Assembly: GCF_000372465.1 (NCBI RefSeq)
Contig: NZ_AQUZ01000003.1
Location: 62,001-126,000 of the forward strand
DNA length: 64,000 bases
From: Kribbella catacumbae DSM 19601
GTDB taxonomy: Bacteria; Actinomycetota; Actinomycetes; Propionibacteriales; Kribbellaceae
Direction of reading: 5' to 3'
Part shown: piece after piece, positions 38,549-47,183 of the stretch
How the letters are laid out: the number at the start of each line of letters is the position of its first letter
Numbering within the stretch: position 1 is the first letter of the stretch
Translations under genes and position numbers: made by a program
The notes under the pieces: model-generated
Told to the model about the DNA's origin: nothing
What the model saw: the letters and a program-made list of their open reading frames with translations, nothing else
The model's database searches: none

Positions 38549-38612
38549 TTCTCGCTACGGATATGGGCTGGTAGTCGTCGACGTAGCTGAGCAGGACAGC
38601 GAGGCTGAGTAA

Positions 38613-39520
38613 TTCGCCATAGCGTTCCTGAAGAAAGTCATACGGCTATGTGGCGTCCGCATCGACCGGGCGCAGTTCCTCAGGGCAGAACTTCACCGAA
38701 GAGGTATCGGTGCAGCCGCGATAGATCGAGCTGTCAGCGAGAATCCAGCGGTGGCGGGCATTTCGCCGGCCGTACTCGATGAGATCGCCAGAAGTGTTAT
38801 CGAGTTCGAGACCAGAAAATCCACGGCATTGTCGTTCGCGGCCGGCCTGCCTGGCGGGTTTGCCATGATCGGCACGGTGCCTGCTGACATCACTCAATTC
38901 TATGTTCACGCCTTCAGGGTTATGCAGAAGATCGCCTACCTCTATGGCTGGCAGTCGTTCTTGGATGACATCGACGACTTGGATGATGAATCTTTGGGCA
39001 TCCTCGCGGCGTTCCTCGGCATCATGATGGGGGTCGGCGGTGCATCGGTCTCAGTGGGTCTCTTTGCAACTCAAGTTGCCCGTCCCGCCGTCCAGAAAAA
39101 GATCGCAAGTGTGGCCCTGACCAAAACCGCGTGGTACGTCCCGATGAAGCAGACGCTGCGGGTTATCGGAGTGCACGTAACCAAGCAGAGCTTCGCCAGG
39201 ACTGCGAGCAATGTCGTTCCGGTGGTGGGGGAGTGGTGTCAGGCGGCCTCACCTTTGTCACTCTCCGAAATCAATCGAAACGGCTCATCGAGCATCTCAG
39301 GGAGCTCCCACCTCCGAATGTCGACGCGGAGGTCTACCTGGCAGCCGTGAAGCGAGTCGATGAAATGGCGCCGAACAAGGCCAAGAACATAGCCGGCGCG
39401 ATTGCCGGAACAGCAGGCGCCGTTGGGTCCAATGTAGCGGGGTTGTTCAACTCGAAAAGAAAAGAACAATCAAGCGAGGAAAGTCCCCAAAGCGAAGATT
39501 TGAACGGCGAAGATGCTTGA
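38613..39520 (+). pseudogene. EcsC-like membrane-associated protein gene with frameshift and no start
   Basis: Two overlapping frames rebuild one protein of about 300 residues. The first carries AQFLRAELHRRGIG, then AGLPGGFAMIGTVPADITQF and RVMQKIAYLYGW. The second carries GGVVSGGLTFVTLRNQSKRL and a charged tail. One extra G in the GGGGG run at 39227-39231 joins them (VVPVVGGVVSGG). At the 5' end the frame stops at TAA 38610-38612 with no usable ATG or GTG before real coding starts; GTG 38751 would lose about 45 residues. GC is lower than in neighbours, suggesting transfer. The family assignment is tentative. Confidence 0.6.
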
Positions 39521-40028
39521 GGAGCAGTAGACATGCAGCATGCTTCCTGAGCGAAACATCTGTTACGTCTCACCTTCACGATGAAGCGATTAGGCGGCTA
39601 ACGCCCGTACGTCGGCTACTACGTCGTCCACCATCAGATGGCAGCTCAACGACCCTCAGCCGAGCTTCTTCGCCGGGCCCCGGACGGGCGAGGCCACCGT
39701 CGGCCGGCCGGGGTTCGTGGTAGCCGTCAGTCGGTTGGCAGTTGGTCGAGGACCGGGGATGACGGCCGTTCCCGTCCGACGCCAGTTGACGTTGGTTGGC
39801 GAGGTGACTGGGTGGAGTTCCGCTTCACGTGTGGCCAGGTGCCTGAGCTGGTAGGTGCGCACTCCCGGCCAGTGTCTGCGTTCGAAGACACCGGCTCCTT
39901 GTCTTCGTTCGTGGACAAAGCCGAGCGCGCTCGGCCGCCGTCTTGGCCTGGTGGAATGCTCGGTAATGCCTGCTGTGGTCGGCGTTATTGGGTATACTGT
40001 CGTTTCTGGTCGTCATTAGCGTGCGGAG
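39521..40028 (+). other. About 500-bp region without a confident gene
   Basis: Short frames on both strands lack ribosome-binding sites and have mixed codon bias. A minus-strand stretch near 39660-39860 has some protein-like character but no family I know. Likely decayed sequence between the broken EcsC-like gene and hipBA. Confidence 0.4.
39993..39998 (+). promoter_or_regulatory. -10 box of the hipBA promoter
   Basis: TATACT lies 25 bp before GGAGG of hipB. TGCTGT, 16 bp further up, is a weak -35. HipB is expected to repress here. Confidence 0.5.
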
Positions 40029-40037
40029 GTGAACGTC

Positions 40038-40340
40038 ATGGCGCGAGCTCCAGTGCCGGCGAAAACCAGGCTGAGTGCTCAGCGGATCGGCGAGTACCTC
40101 ACCGCCTGGCGCAAGCTCCAGAGCCTCACGGCCCAGCAGGTCGCTGATCGAGCCGGGATCTCTCGCGATACTTTGCGCGATCTGGAGAAAGGACAGACCA
40201 CCGTAGGACTCGAGGCCTTCCTCAATGTTGCCCGCGTCCTTGGCACGCTCGATCGCGTGGTCGAAGCGCTGGATCCCTACGAAACCGACCTCGGACGCGC
40301 TCGTGCCGACCAGGTCCTTCCCAAGAGGGTTCGGCCATGA
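40038..40340 (+). CDS. HipB-type XRE family antitoxin
   Basis: About 100 residues with a Cro/C1 HTH: IGEYLTAWRKLQSLTAQQVADRAGISRDTLRDLEKGQTTVGLEAFLNVARVLG. ATG 40038 follows GGAGG at 8 bp; GTG 40029 is also in frame. The stop overlaps the hipA ATG (ATGA). It should bind HipA and repress the operon. Confidence 0.87.
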   Translation: MARAPVPAKTRLSAQRIGEYLTAWRKLQSLTAQQVADRAGISRDTLRDLEKGQTTVGLEAFLNVARVLGTLDRVVEALDPYETDLGRARADQVLPKRVRP

Positions 40341-41575
40341 CTGAGACGGTATTCGTCGCGGCCGACCTGGACGGGCAGACGGTCGAGGTCGGCAGTGCCT
40401 ACTTCACCCGCCGCAACAACGTCACCACCACTGCGTTTCGGTACGACGAGGAGTACCTCGCTCGCCCTGGCGCGTACACCATCGATCCGTCCATGCCACT
40501 CCTGGAAGGCAATCACACGGTCGGTGGGCTGCCAGGCGCATTCGCAGACTGTTCGCCGGATCGTTGGGGCAAGAACCTGATCGCCAAGATGGTGCGCCTC
40601 AAGGCCTTGCGCGACAGCCGCACCGCGCCGTCGGTCAGTGAGGTCGACTACCTCCTCGGGGTCAGTGACCTGACCCGCCAGGGAGCGCTACGTTTCCGCA
40701 CGGAACGCGACGGAAGCTTCCTCGACCCGGATCTGACCGTCCCGAAGTTGGTGGAGCTTCCCCGCCTGCTGCACGCGGCTGATGCGGTTGAGGCCGACGT
40801 CGACGATCTGGCGGCGATCAAAGACTTGCTCGATGCAGGATCAGGGTCGTTGGGTGGCGCACGGCCGAAGGCGTCCGTGCGTGACGGACAGCGGCTGCTG
40901 ATCGCCAAGTTCCCTCACCACAACGACGAGTGGGATGTGATGGGCTGGGAGAAGACTGCTCTCGATCTGGCCGAGCGGGCGGGAATCGAGACTCCGACCA
41001 GGCGCCTCGTACCGGTGGGCGGAAGGAATGTCCTCGTCCTCGATCGCTTCGACCGCAATGGCGTGCATCGCATCGGCTACATCAGTGCGATGACGATGGT
41101 CGGAGGGCGGGATGGGGTGCCCGGAGACTATCTCGAGGTTGCGGAGACGTTGACGGAGTTCGGGTCCCAGACCACACGGGATCTACAGCAACTCTGGCGA
41201 AGAATCGTCTTCTCGGTGGCGATCCACAACACTGACGACCATCTGCGTAATCATGGCTTTCTGCGCGCTGGTCCCTCCGGCTGGAAGCTGTCGCCGGTCT
41301 TCGATGTGAACCCGAATCCGGATGCGGGCGCGCAGCGCGTCACCGGCATCGGTGGAGCAACTCGACAGGCCGACGAAGTGGAAGGACTGACCGCGTACGC
41401 CAGTTCGTTTCGGGTCGGGGTGGGCGACGCGAAGGAGATCGTCCGTGAGGTGCTCGACGCGACGTCGGAGTGGCGGCAGGTCGCGACCGGCAATGGTGTG
41501 TCACCCGGCGAGCTGCCGCGGTTCGTAGCTGCCTTTGACGGAATGCGCGAGCGCCTTGAACGTCTTGCTGGTTGA
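40337..41575 (+). CDS. HipA-type serine/threonine kinase toxin
   Basis: 412 residues. The N-terminal subdomain has LLEGNHTVGGLPGAFADCSPDRWG. SGSLGGARPKA (about 169-179) is the flexible P-loop. Catalytic residues are Asp300 and Asn305 in NTDDHLRNHG, with metal-binding Asp323 in SPVFDVNP. E. coli HipA phosphorylates glutamyl-tRNA synthetase and induces persistence; the target here is not known. All key residues are present, so it looks active. Confidence 0.9.
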   Translation: MTETVFVAADLDGQTVEVGSAYFTRRNNVTTTAFRYDEEYLARPGAYTIDPSMPLLEGNHTVGGLPGAFADCSPDRWGKNLIAKMVRLKALRDSRTAPSVSEVDYLLGVSDLTRQGALRFRTERDGSFLDPDLTVPKLVELPRLLHAADAVEADVDDLAAIKDLLDAGSGSLGGARPKASVRDGQRLLIAKFPHHNDEWDVMGWEKTALDLAERAGIETPTRRLVPVGGRNVLVLDRFDRNGVHRIGYISAMTMVGGRDGVPGDYLEVAETLTEFGSQTTRDLQQLWRRIVFSVAIHNTDDHLRNHGFLRAGPSGWKLSPVFDVNPNPDAGAQRVTGIGGATRQADEVEGLTAYASSFRVGVGDAKEIVREVLDATSEWRQVATGNGVSPGELPRFVAAFDGMRERLERLAG

Positions 41576-41853
41576 GCTGTTGTCGTTGCCAGAGCGCTGA
41601 TCTGCCAGGGAATCGGTAGGTCGCCCGCCCTGCGGGGTGGTGGCGGGTGGCGACATCGTTGGGTGAGGGCGCTGTGAGCAGTAAGCGAGTGGAAAGCAAG
41701 TAGAAATCGTTGGTGAGTAGCTTCGCGGTGTCACTGCATAGATTTACAGATCGAAGATGATTCTGCGGCAACTCCGAAGACATCAGCTTGCGGAGACGAA
41801 CGTGGGGCGCCGCGACGGGGTAGCGGCGCCCCAGTGTGCCGGCAGAAGCTAGG

Positions 41854-42081
41854 TCAGTAGGTCACGTACAGGTTGAAGCCGCCGAGGGACGGGTGGGCGG
41901 GGCATTCGTAGTACTGCGCCTTCGGGCTGTACCTGAGGATGCGGTCGCCCTCCCTTGCGCATTCCGGGTACGTGGTGAAGTGGCCCCTTTAGAAGGTTGC
42001 AGCCATGGCAGGCGTCGCGGTGGTGGCGGCGATGCCCACGGTGGATGCGGCCAGTGCGGTGATTGCGAGGAATTTCCTCAT
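41854..42081 (-). pseudogene. Small secreted protein split by an in-frame TAA
   Basis: ATG 42081 after GGGAG opens MRKFLAITALAASTVGIAAT with an AMA cleavage site. After AATF comes TAA (41989-41991). The same frame then continues RGHFTTYPECAREGDRILRY, SPKAQYYECPAHP and GGFNLYVTY to a TGA. The downstream half clearly continues the exported protein (about 75 residues, two cysteines). The gene is either newly broken, read through, or contains a sequence error. The 280 bp between hipA and this gene hold nothing else I can support. Confidence 0.55.
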
Positions 42082-42197
42082 GTTTCTCCCGAGATAGTGG
42101 TCTAGTCCGCACGGGAAGATGGTCGTTCGAGGGTTCATCCTGCTGCGCTCCAGGAAATTGGTCGCTGGGGTGAGGGGTGGCGATCTAGGGTCGCTGG

Positions 42198-42929
42198 ATG
42201 GTTGATGCGTTGTTTTGGGAGCCTCGGTTGGCGGCTGTTTATGATTCGCTGGAGCCGGAGCGGCGGGCTGATCTTGATGCCTATCTGGGGATGGCGGCGG
42301 AGTTCGGGACGGCGCGGGTTCTGGATGTGGGGTGTGGGACGGGGACGCTTGCGTTGTTGCTGGCTGGGCGTGGGGTTGACGTGGTTGGGGTGGATCCGGC
42401 GTTGGCCTCGTTGGAGGTTGCTCGGGGCAAGGTTGGGGCTGAGCGGGTTCGGTGGATTCATGGGGATGCCGCCGCGTTGCCGCCGTTGCAGGTGGAGTTG
42501 GCGGTGATGACGGGGAACGTGGCGCAGGTTTTTGTCGAGGATGACGACTGGGCGACGACGCTGGCCGCAGTACGGCGGGCGCTGGTACCTGGTGGGCGGT
42601 TCGTCTTTGAGACAAGGGATCCGGTACGGCAGGCGTGGCTGGGCTGGAATCGGGAGCAGACCTACAAGCGGACTGACTTGCCGGATGTCGGAGTGGTGGA
42701 GAGCTGGACCGACCTGCTGGAGGTCCGGCTGCCGCTGGTGAAGTTCAGGGGGACTTACGTGTTCGCCGAGGATGGCGCGACCTTGACCTCGGAGTCGACG
42801 TTGCGCTTCCGGACAAAGGCCGAGCTCGAGGAATCCCTAACCCAGGCAGGCTTCACGGTCGACGAAGTACGAGACGCACCGGACCGCCCCGGCCTCGAGT
42901 TCGTCTTCGTCACCAGAAGGCTCTCGTAG
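42198..42929 (+). CDS. Class I SAM-dependent methyltransferase
   Basis: 243 residues. Motif I VLDVGCGTGTLALLLAGRGVDVVGVDPA is clear, then RWIHGDAAALPPLQVELAVMTGNVAQVF (motif II/III region) and LVPGGRFVFETRDP. Substrate unknown. The first half uses more G/T-rich codons than the neighbours, which may mean recent acquisition. Confidence 0.85.
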   Translation: MVDALFWEPRLAAVYDSLEPERRADLDAYLGMAAEFGTARVLDVGCGTGTLALLLAGRGVDVVGVDPALASLEVARGKVGAERVRWIHGDAAALPPLQVELAVMTGNVAQVFVEDDDWATTLAAVRRALVPGGRFVFETRDPVRQAWLGWNREQTYKRTDLPDVGVVESWTDLLEVRLPLVKFRGTYVFAEDGATLTSESTLRFRTKAELEESLTQAGFTVDEVRDAPDRPGLEFVFVTRRLS

Positions 42930-42957
42930 TACGGCCCGTCAGTTGGGGTGGAGCGGC

Positions 42958-42996
42958 CAGGGTGCCGGGCAGGGGATGGGGGTCACCGGCACCCTG
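42958..42996 (+). terminator. Hairpin terminator after the methyltransferase
   Basis: CAGGGTGCCGG and CCGGCACCCTG, an 11-bp perfect stem with a 17-nt loop, begin 28 bp after the stop. There is no T-run. The remaining gap to lysE (42997-43168) shows nothing else. Confidence 0.5.
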
Positions 42997-43168
42997 ACCT
43001 GTCAGGGGGAAACCACTTGGGGTGGGTGGCCGGGCGGAGCGTCGTACCGGTGTGCCGCGCTGGAGGGCGGTCGGGGTGGGGTCCGGGGCCTTGTTACTCA
43101 CTGTACGTCGGGGCGCCAAGCCGTGAGGCGGCTCGGAGGCGTGAGAACCAAGGGATTGCTGCGGAGAG

Positions 43169-43819
43169 TTACGGAGCGGCGACCGGCTGGGTGCGGTCCG
43201 TGGCGAGTTTCACGGCGAAGACGGCCAGGGCGGTGCCGGTCACGTAGCGGTGGATGCGGGACCAGAGGGGTTTGCGGCTGAAGAAGACCGCTACCGAGCC
43301 GGCGGTGATGACGAAAATCGCGTTCACCAGGACGCCGACCGCCAGTTGGGTGAGGCCGAGGAGCAGGCTCTGGGTGCCGACGTGGCCGCGGGACGGGTCC
43401 ACGAACTGGGGCAGCAGCGAGATGTAGAGGATCGCGATCTTCGGGTTGAGCAGGCAGGTCAGCAGGCCCATGCCGAAGAGTTTGCGGGGGCGGTCTGGTT
43501 CGAGCTCGTTCGGGGTGAAGGCGGAGCTGCCGCCGGGGCGGAGGGCGCCCCAGGCGAGCCAGAGCAGGTACGCCGCGCCGGCCAGCTTCAGCGTCACGTA
43601 GATCTCCGGGACGAGCGCGAAGAGGGTCGCCAGGCCGGCGGTCGCGGCGAGCAGGTAGACGAGGAAGCCGACGCCGACGCCCGCGAGCGAGGTGAGGCCG
43701 GCGCGGCGGCCTTGGGTGACCGATCGCGAGACGAGGTAGATCATGTTCGGGCCGGGGATGACGACGAGGCCGAGTTCGATGAGCGCGATCCCGATCAGGG
43801 CTTCCGTGCTGACCACCAT
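43169..43819 (-). CDS. LysE family translocator
   Basis: 216 residues with six TM helices. The family motif VIPGPNMIYLVSRSVTQGRRAGLTSLAGVGVG is near residues 20-52, and GLLTCLLNPKIAILYISLLPQFVDP lies in the middle. Such RhtB/LysE proteins export amino acids. ATG 43819 follows GGAGGGA. Confidence 0.9.
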   Translation of the reverse strand: MVVSTEALIGIALIELGLVVIPGPNMIYLVSRSVTQGRRAGLTSLAGVGVGFLVYLLAATAGLATLFALVPEIYVTLKLAGAAYLLWLAWGALRPGGSSAFTPNELEPDRPRKLFGMGLLTCLLNPKIAILYISLLPQFVDPSRGHVGTQSLLLGLTQLAVGVLVNAIFVITAGSVAVFFSRKPLWSRIHRYVTGTALAVFAVKLATDRTQPVAAP

Positions 43820-43892
43820 GACTGTTCCCTCCAGAGGTCGCTGCTGCCTCAGCGAAACTAGCAGCCGCCGCGTCCAGCGCCAGGAGAGTTTT

Positions 43893-43911
43893 CCTACCTT
43901 GAGACGGTAGG
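43893..43911. promoter_or_regulatory. Possible operator upstream of lysE
   Basis: CCTACC and GGTAGG flank a 7-bp spacer. On the lysE strand this reads CCTACCGTCTCAAGGTAGG, which has the look of a MerR- or LysR-type site, about 75 bp before lysE. Confidence 0.45.
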
Positions 43912-44021
43912 ACCCGGACCGCCACCACACACCAAGTCGCGTTTGACGGGGCCGGCTCGGCGTGGCTGGGCGGGCGGGGGCCGCCGGCGGGCTGCTTGGT
44001 GTGTGGTGGCGGTCCAGGGTC
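43911..44021. repeat. 111-bp inverted-repeat element with 21-bp perfect arms
   Basis: Arms 43916-43936 and 43995-44015 are perfect and extend outward by GACCC/GGGTC past one bulged A. The interior is G-rich with GGGGCC/GGCCCC-type pairs. It lies between divergent genes (lysE and DUF5302). Its CACCACACACC arm echoes the arm of copy 2 (CACACCACTAG) but the core differs, so relation is unproven. Confidence 0.7.
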
Positions 44022-44127
44022 GGCTGGATCCGACAGTTTGAGGGCCCCGCCGATAATGGCTGGCGGGAGGACAGTCACAATTGGTTAGCTAGAGCCTGAA
44101 CGCCTGACGGTTTGTGAAGGAGACGGT

Positions 44128-44307
44128 ATGAGCGACACGCCCAGCAAGCCGGCTAAGGACGATCTGCAGAAGAAGTTCCGCGAGGCACTCGCCAAGAAGA
44201 ACCAGACCCACGAGTCGCACCCCGGCAGCGGGCCGCGGCACGAGGGTGTCGGCGAGGCGCACAACGACAAGCAGAAGCGCCAGTTCCGGCGCAAGTCCGG
44301 CAGCTGA
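44128..44307 (+). CDS. DUF5302 small basic protein
   Basis: 59 residues. It begins MSDTPSKPAKDDLQKKFREAL and ends KRQFRRKSGS; this Lys/Glu/Arg-rich, low-complexity layout with a C-terminal FRRKSG is the DUF5302 family of actinobacteria. Function unknown. ATG follows GAAGGAG at good spacing, and a perfect terminator follows, so it is a single-gene unit. Confidence 0.85.
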   Translation: MSDTPSKPAKDDLQKKFREALAKKNQTHESHPGSGPRHEGVGEAHNDKQKRQFRRKSGS

Positions 44308-44332
44308 TTTCCGCCGCCCATCCATCCACCTC

Positions 44333-44358
44333 GAGCCCCGGGTTGCCGCCCGGGGCTC
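44333..44358 (+). terminator. Intrinsic terminator of the DUF5302 gene
   Basis: GAGCCCCGGG-TTGCCG-CCCGGGGCTC followed by TAGCTTTTCC; a 10-bp perfect stem with a T-run. Confidence 0.85.
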
Positions 44359-44424
44359 TAGCTTTTCCCGGTACTTCGAAGTCCGTGCTGCTGAGGGCTG
44401 AGGGGGCTCGGTTATCGTCGGCGG

Positions 44425-45126
44425 GTGACTGTGCCGCTGCATTTCGCTGTCAAGACCCGGCTGGTCGGGCTGCTCGAACGGCTTGGTGAGGGCGCCGCGT
44501 TGCCGCCGGAGCGGACGCTGGCGAAGGAGTTCGGCGTCTCGCGGTGGACGATGCGGCAGGCGATCCGGGAGCTGGTCGCGGACGGCCGCTTGCGGGCGCG
44601 GCAGGGGCAGGGGACCTTCGTGGCCACGCCGAAGCTGATCCAGCCGCTGGCGTTGGTGAGCTACACGGAAGCGTTGCGGGCGCAGGGGCAAGAGCCGGGG
44701 CGCGAACTGGTCGCGTTCGAGGAGATCGCGGCGGATGGGGTGCTCGCCGAGCAGCTTGGGATTGCTGTTGGCGATGCGGTCCATCGGCTGGAGCGGGTGC
44801 TACTGGCGGACGGTCAGCCGATCGGCTTGGAGACGACGTACCTCGCGGTGGCGCGCTTCCCGACGTTGCGCGACGTGCTGAAGCCGGAGGGGTCGCTCTA
44901 CCGGTGCCTGACGGATGAACTCGGCGTCCGCTTCGGCGAGGGGGAGGAGCTGGTCGAGACGGTGATCGCGACACCTCGCGAAGCCGAACTCCTGAAGGCC
45001 ACCCAGTCGCTCCCGATGCTGCTCCTCCACCGCACCAGCCGCGACACCGCCGGCCGCCCGATCGAGTCAGTCCGCTCCCTCTACCGGGGCGACCGCGTCG
45101 GCTTCCGCGCCACCCTCCGGCCTTAA
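44425..45126 (+). CDS. GntR family (HutC/UTRA) transcriptional regulator, likely controls phosphonate genes
   Basis: 233 residues. The GntR winged helix is LPPERTLAKEFGVSRWTMRQAIRELVADGRLRARQGQGTFVA (about 31-72). The UTRA ligand domain (VHRLERVLLADGQPIGLETTYLA, FGEGEELVETVIA, PMLLLHRTS) follows. UTRA regulators bind small effectors, often related to the pathway they control, as PhnF does. The palindrome at 46035-46050 before the aminoethylphosphonate operon is a HutC-type site and the best target candidate. GTG start. Confidence 0.87.
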   Translation: MTVPLHFAVKTRLVGLLERLGEGAALPPERTLAKEFGVSRWTMRQAIRELVADGRLRARQGQGTFVATPKLIQPLALVSYTEALRAQGQEPGRELVAFEEIAADGVLAEQLGIAVGDAVHRLERVLLADGQPIGLETTYLAVARFPTLRDVLKPEGSLYRCLTDELGVRFGEGEELVETVIATPREAELLKATQSLPMLLLHRTSRDTAGRPIESVRSLYRGDRVGFRATLRP

Positions 45127-45176
45127 CCCCGGTACTGCGCCCTCAGCCCGTACTGCGCCTCGCTGCGGCCCAGTGG

Positions 45177-45934
45177 TCAGACGGAGAGCCGTTCGGTCGC
45201 CACTGCGAGCCAGTAGTCGACTGCCCGGGCTTCGTCATGCCGGATGACCCAGTCGACCATCCGCAGGCTGAGGTGGGCCCGGTATGCCCGCAGTCGATCT
45301 GCCGGTACTGCGGCGGCGATCAGAGCGTCGAGGCGATCTCGTACCGCCGTGTCGGCGCAGCGCCACGTCAGGTCGAACGCCAGCACCTCCAGCGAGAACC
45401 AGCGGTCGCCACGCGCCCAGCCGTCCCAGTCGATGATGCCGGTCAGCTGGCCTTCCGTGTCGACCAGGACGTTGCCCGAGTGATAGTCGAGGTGCACCAG
45501 ATCGTCGCCGGCCAGCACACCCGACCCGGCCCGGCCGATCTCGCGAACCTGGCCGAGCAAGCGGCGAGTCCGACCAGCGGACCATCCACGACATCAGGCG
45601 GCGCGCCCGGCAGCCGCTCCTGGACGACGGCGTACAGGTCGTCCACCTGCACAACCAGCTCGTACCGCGGTACTGGTATGCCGCGCGTCTTGACGAGAGC
45701 CAGCATCGCCGTCGTCGAGCGCAGGTGCTCGCCCGCACCGGCAGGGGCGTCAGCGGCCCGGGTGAGCACGCCCTCATGGCCGTCCGGCCAGCGAACGAAG
45801 GCGGCACCGACCTCGCCGCCCGGCGCCGCTCCCAACAGTTCCAGCGAGATGCCGTGCTGCCGGTTGAGCTCCTCGACGATGCGGGCGGCATCGAGGCGGG
45901 GTACCGGTGGCGGGATGTTGGACTGCGAACTCAT
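45177..45934 (-). pseudogene. Frameshifted aminoglycoside/homoserine kinase-like phosphotransferase
   Basis: Two minus-strand frames make one APH-family protein. The first (ATG 45934) has the N-lobe up to VVDGPLVGLAAC. The second continues LLGQVREIGRAG with the intact catalytic loop HLDYHSGNVLVD and metal motif IIDWDGWARG. A single missing base near 45561-45570 breaks the frame. It lies between the GntR gene and the phosphonate operon but on the other strand. Either a pseudogene or a sequence error; the active-site residues are undamaged. Confidence 0.72.
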
Positions 45935-46034
45935 GGCGTTCTCTTGATTCACCAGGGGAGCCAACCTATCGGCGGCGTCAACTGAAATTCGGTTGTGGTT
46001 CATGCGCTGGTCGGGGAGTGTGGGCTTGCCGGTA

Positions 46035-46050
46035 ATTGGTCCGGACCAAT
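46035..46050. promoter_or_regulatory. HutC/PhnF-type GntR operator before the phosphonate operon
   Basis: ATTGGTCCGGACCAAT is a perfect 16-bp palindrome 33 bp before the first gene. Its TGGTCnnGACCA core is the pattern bound by HutC-subfamily GntR regulators (DasR and PhnF sites are alike). The UTRA-type GntR gene at 44425 is the likely binder. Confidence 0.75.
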
Positions 46051-46082
46051 CTTGGGGGTAGTTGAGCCGAGGGAGTGGTCTG

Positions 46083-47183
46083 GTGCGGGTCGTAGTGGTG
46101 GGTGGCGGAGTGCTGGGGACGTTTCACGCCTGGGAGGGGGTGAGGCGTGGGTACGACGTCGTGCAGCTCGAGCGTGAGCGGGAGGGGCGCGGCGCCAGTG
46201 TCCGGAACTTCGGGCTGGTCTGGGTGAGTGGACGGGCTGCCGGCGTCGAGCTCGAGACGGCGCTGCTGGCGCGGGACCTGTGGGAGAAGGTTCCGGGCAT
46301 CGGCTTCCGGCCGGCGGGTTCGTTGACGGTCTGCCGGACTGAGCGCGAGCTGGCCGTGGCCAAGGAGGCCACGAGCAAGGACGGCGCGGGCGGGCGTGGA
46401 TTCCAGTTGCTCGACGCTGAGCAGACGCGCCTTCGCAATCCGGCACTCAAGGGTGACCTGCTTGGCGCGCTCTGGTGTGGGCGCGACGCGATCGTCGAGC
46501 CGCGCAAGGTGCTCCCCGAACTGCGGGCCGAATTGGAGAAGTCCGGTCGCTACCAGTTCGTCCCCGGTCGAGAGGTCCGCGAGGTCGCCACCGGCGAGGT
46601 CAGGGACGACCACGGTGAGGTCCACGCGGCCGACGAGATCTTCCTCTGCACCGGCGCTTCGCACGGCGGCTTGATTCGGGAGCTGGCAGGCGAGTTGCCG
46701 GTCCGCAGGGTCCGGCTGCAGATGATGCAGACCGCTCCGCTGGACGAGCAACTCACGACGGCCGTGGCCGACGCGGACAGCTTCCGCTACTACCCGGCGT
46801 ACCAGGGTCCGGCCCTCGACGTGCTCAACCAGGTGCCTCAGGCAACTGTTGCCGCAGACAACGCGATGCAGCTGCTCATGGTCCAGCGCGCGGATGGCGG
46901 GCTGACGATCGGTGACACCCACGAGTACGCCGAGCCGTTCGGCTTCGACGTGCAGAGCGATCCCTACGACTACTTGAAGACCACGGTCGAGAGCCTGCTC
47001 GGCCGCGAGCTGCCACCCGTCGTACGCCGATGGGCGGGCGTCTACTCGCAGTCGACCGAAGGTGAAGTCGTCGTACGGCGAACTGTCGGCCAAGGCGTCA
47101 CCGTCGTCACCGGTCCGGGTGGTCGCGGCATGACCATGGCGCCCGCGATCGCCGAAACCAGCTACCTGGAGGCGGGACTGTGA
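46083..47183 (+). CDS. FAD-dependent oxidoreductase of the phosphonate-linked (TIGR03364-like) group
   Basis: 366 residues of the DadA/glycine oxidase-like fold. VRVVVVGGGVLGTFHAWEGVRRG is the ADP-binding GxGxxG, and GPGGRGMTMAPAIAE at the end completes the FAD site. The closest family I know is the oxidoreductase regularly found beside phosphonatase-like hydrolases and aminoethylphosphonate transporters. It probably oxidises the amino group of 2-aminoethylphosphonate or its N-methyl form to phosphonoacetaldehyde, replacing the absent PhnW transaminase. GTG 46083 follows GAGGGAG. Its stop overlaps the next gene by 4 bp. Confidence 0.82.
   Translation: MRVVVVGGGVLGTFHAWEGVRRGYDVVQLEREREGRGASVRNFGLVWVSGRAAGVELETALLARDLWEKVPGIGFRPAGSLTVCRTERELAVAKEATSKDGAGGRGFQLLDAEQTRLRNPALKGDLLGALWCGRDAIVEPRKVLPELRAELEKSGRYQFVPGREVREVATGEVRDDHGEVHAADEIFLCTGASHGGLIRELAGELPVRRVRLQMMQTAPLDEQLTTAVADADSFRYYPAYQGPALDVLNQVPQATVAADNAMQLLMVQRADGGLTIGDTHEYAEPFGFDVQSDPYDYLKTTVESLLGRELPPVVRRWAGVYSQSTEGEVVVRRTVGQGVTVVTGPGGRGMTMAPAIAETSYLEAGL

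Noticed and set aside
39638-40147. 170-codon frame before hipB
   Set aside because: Overlaps the hipB promoter and gene in another frame; no ribosome-binding site or family match.
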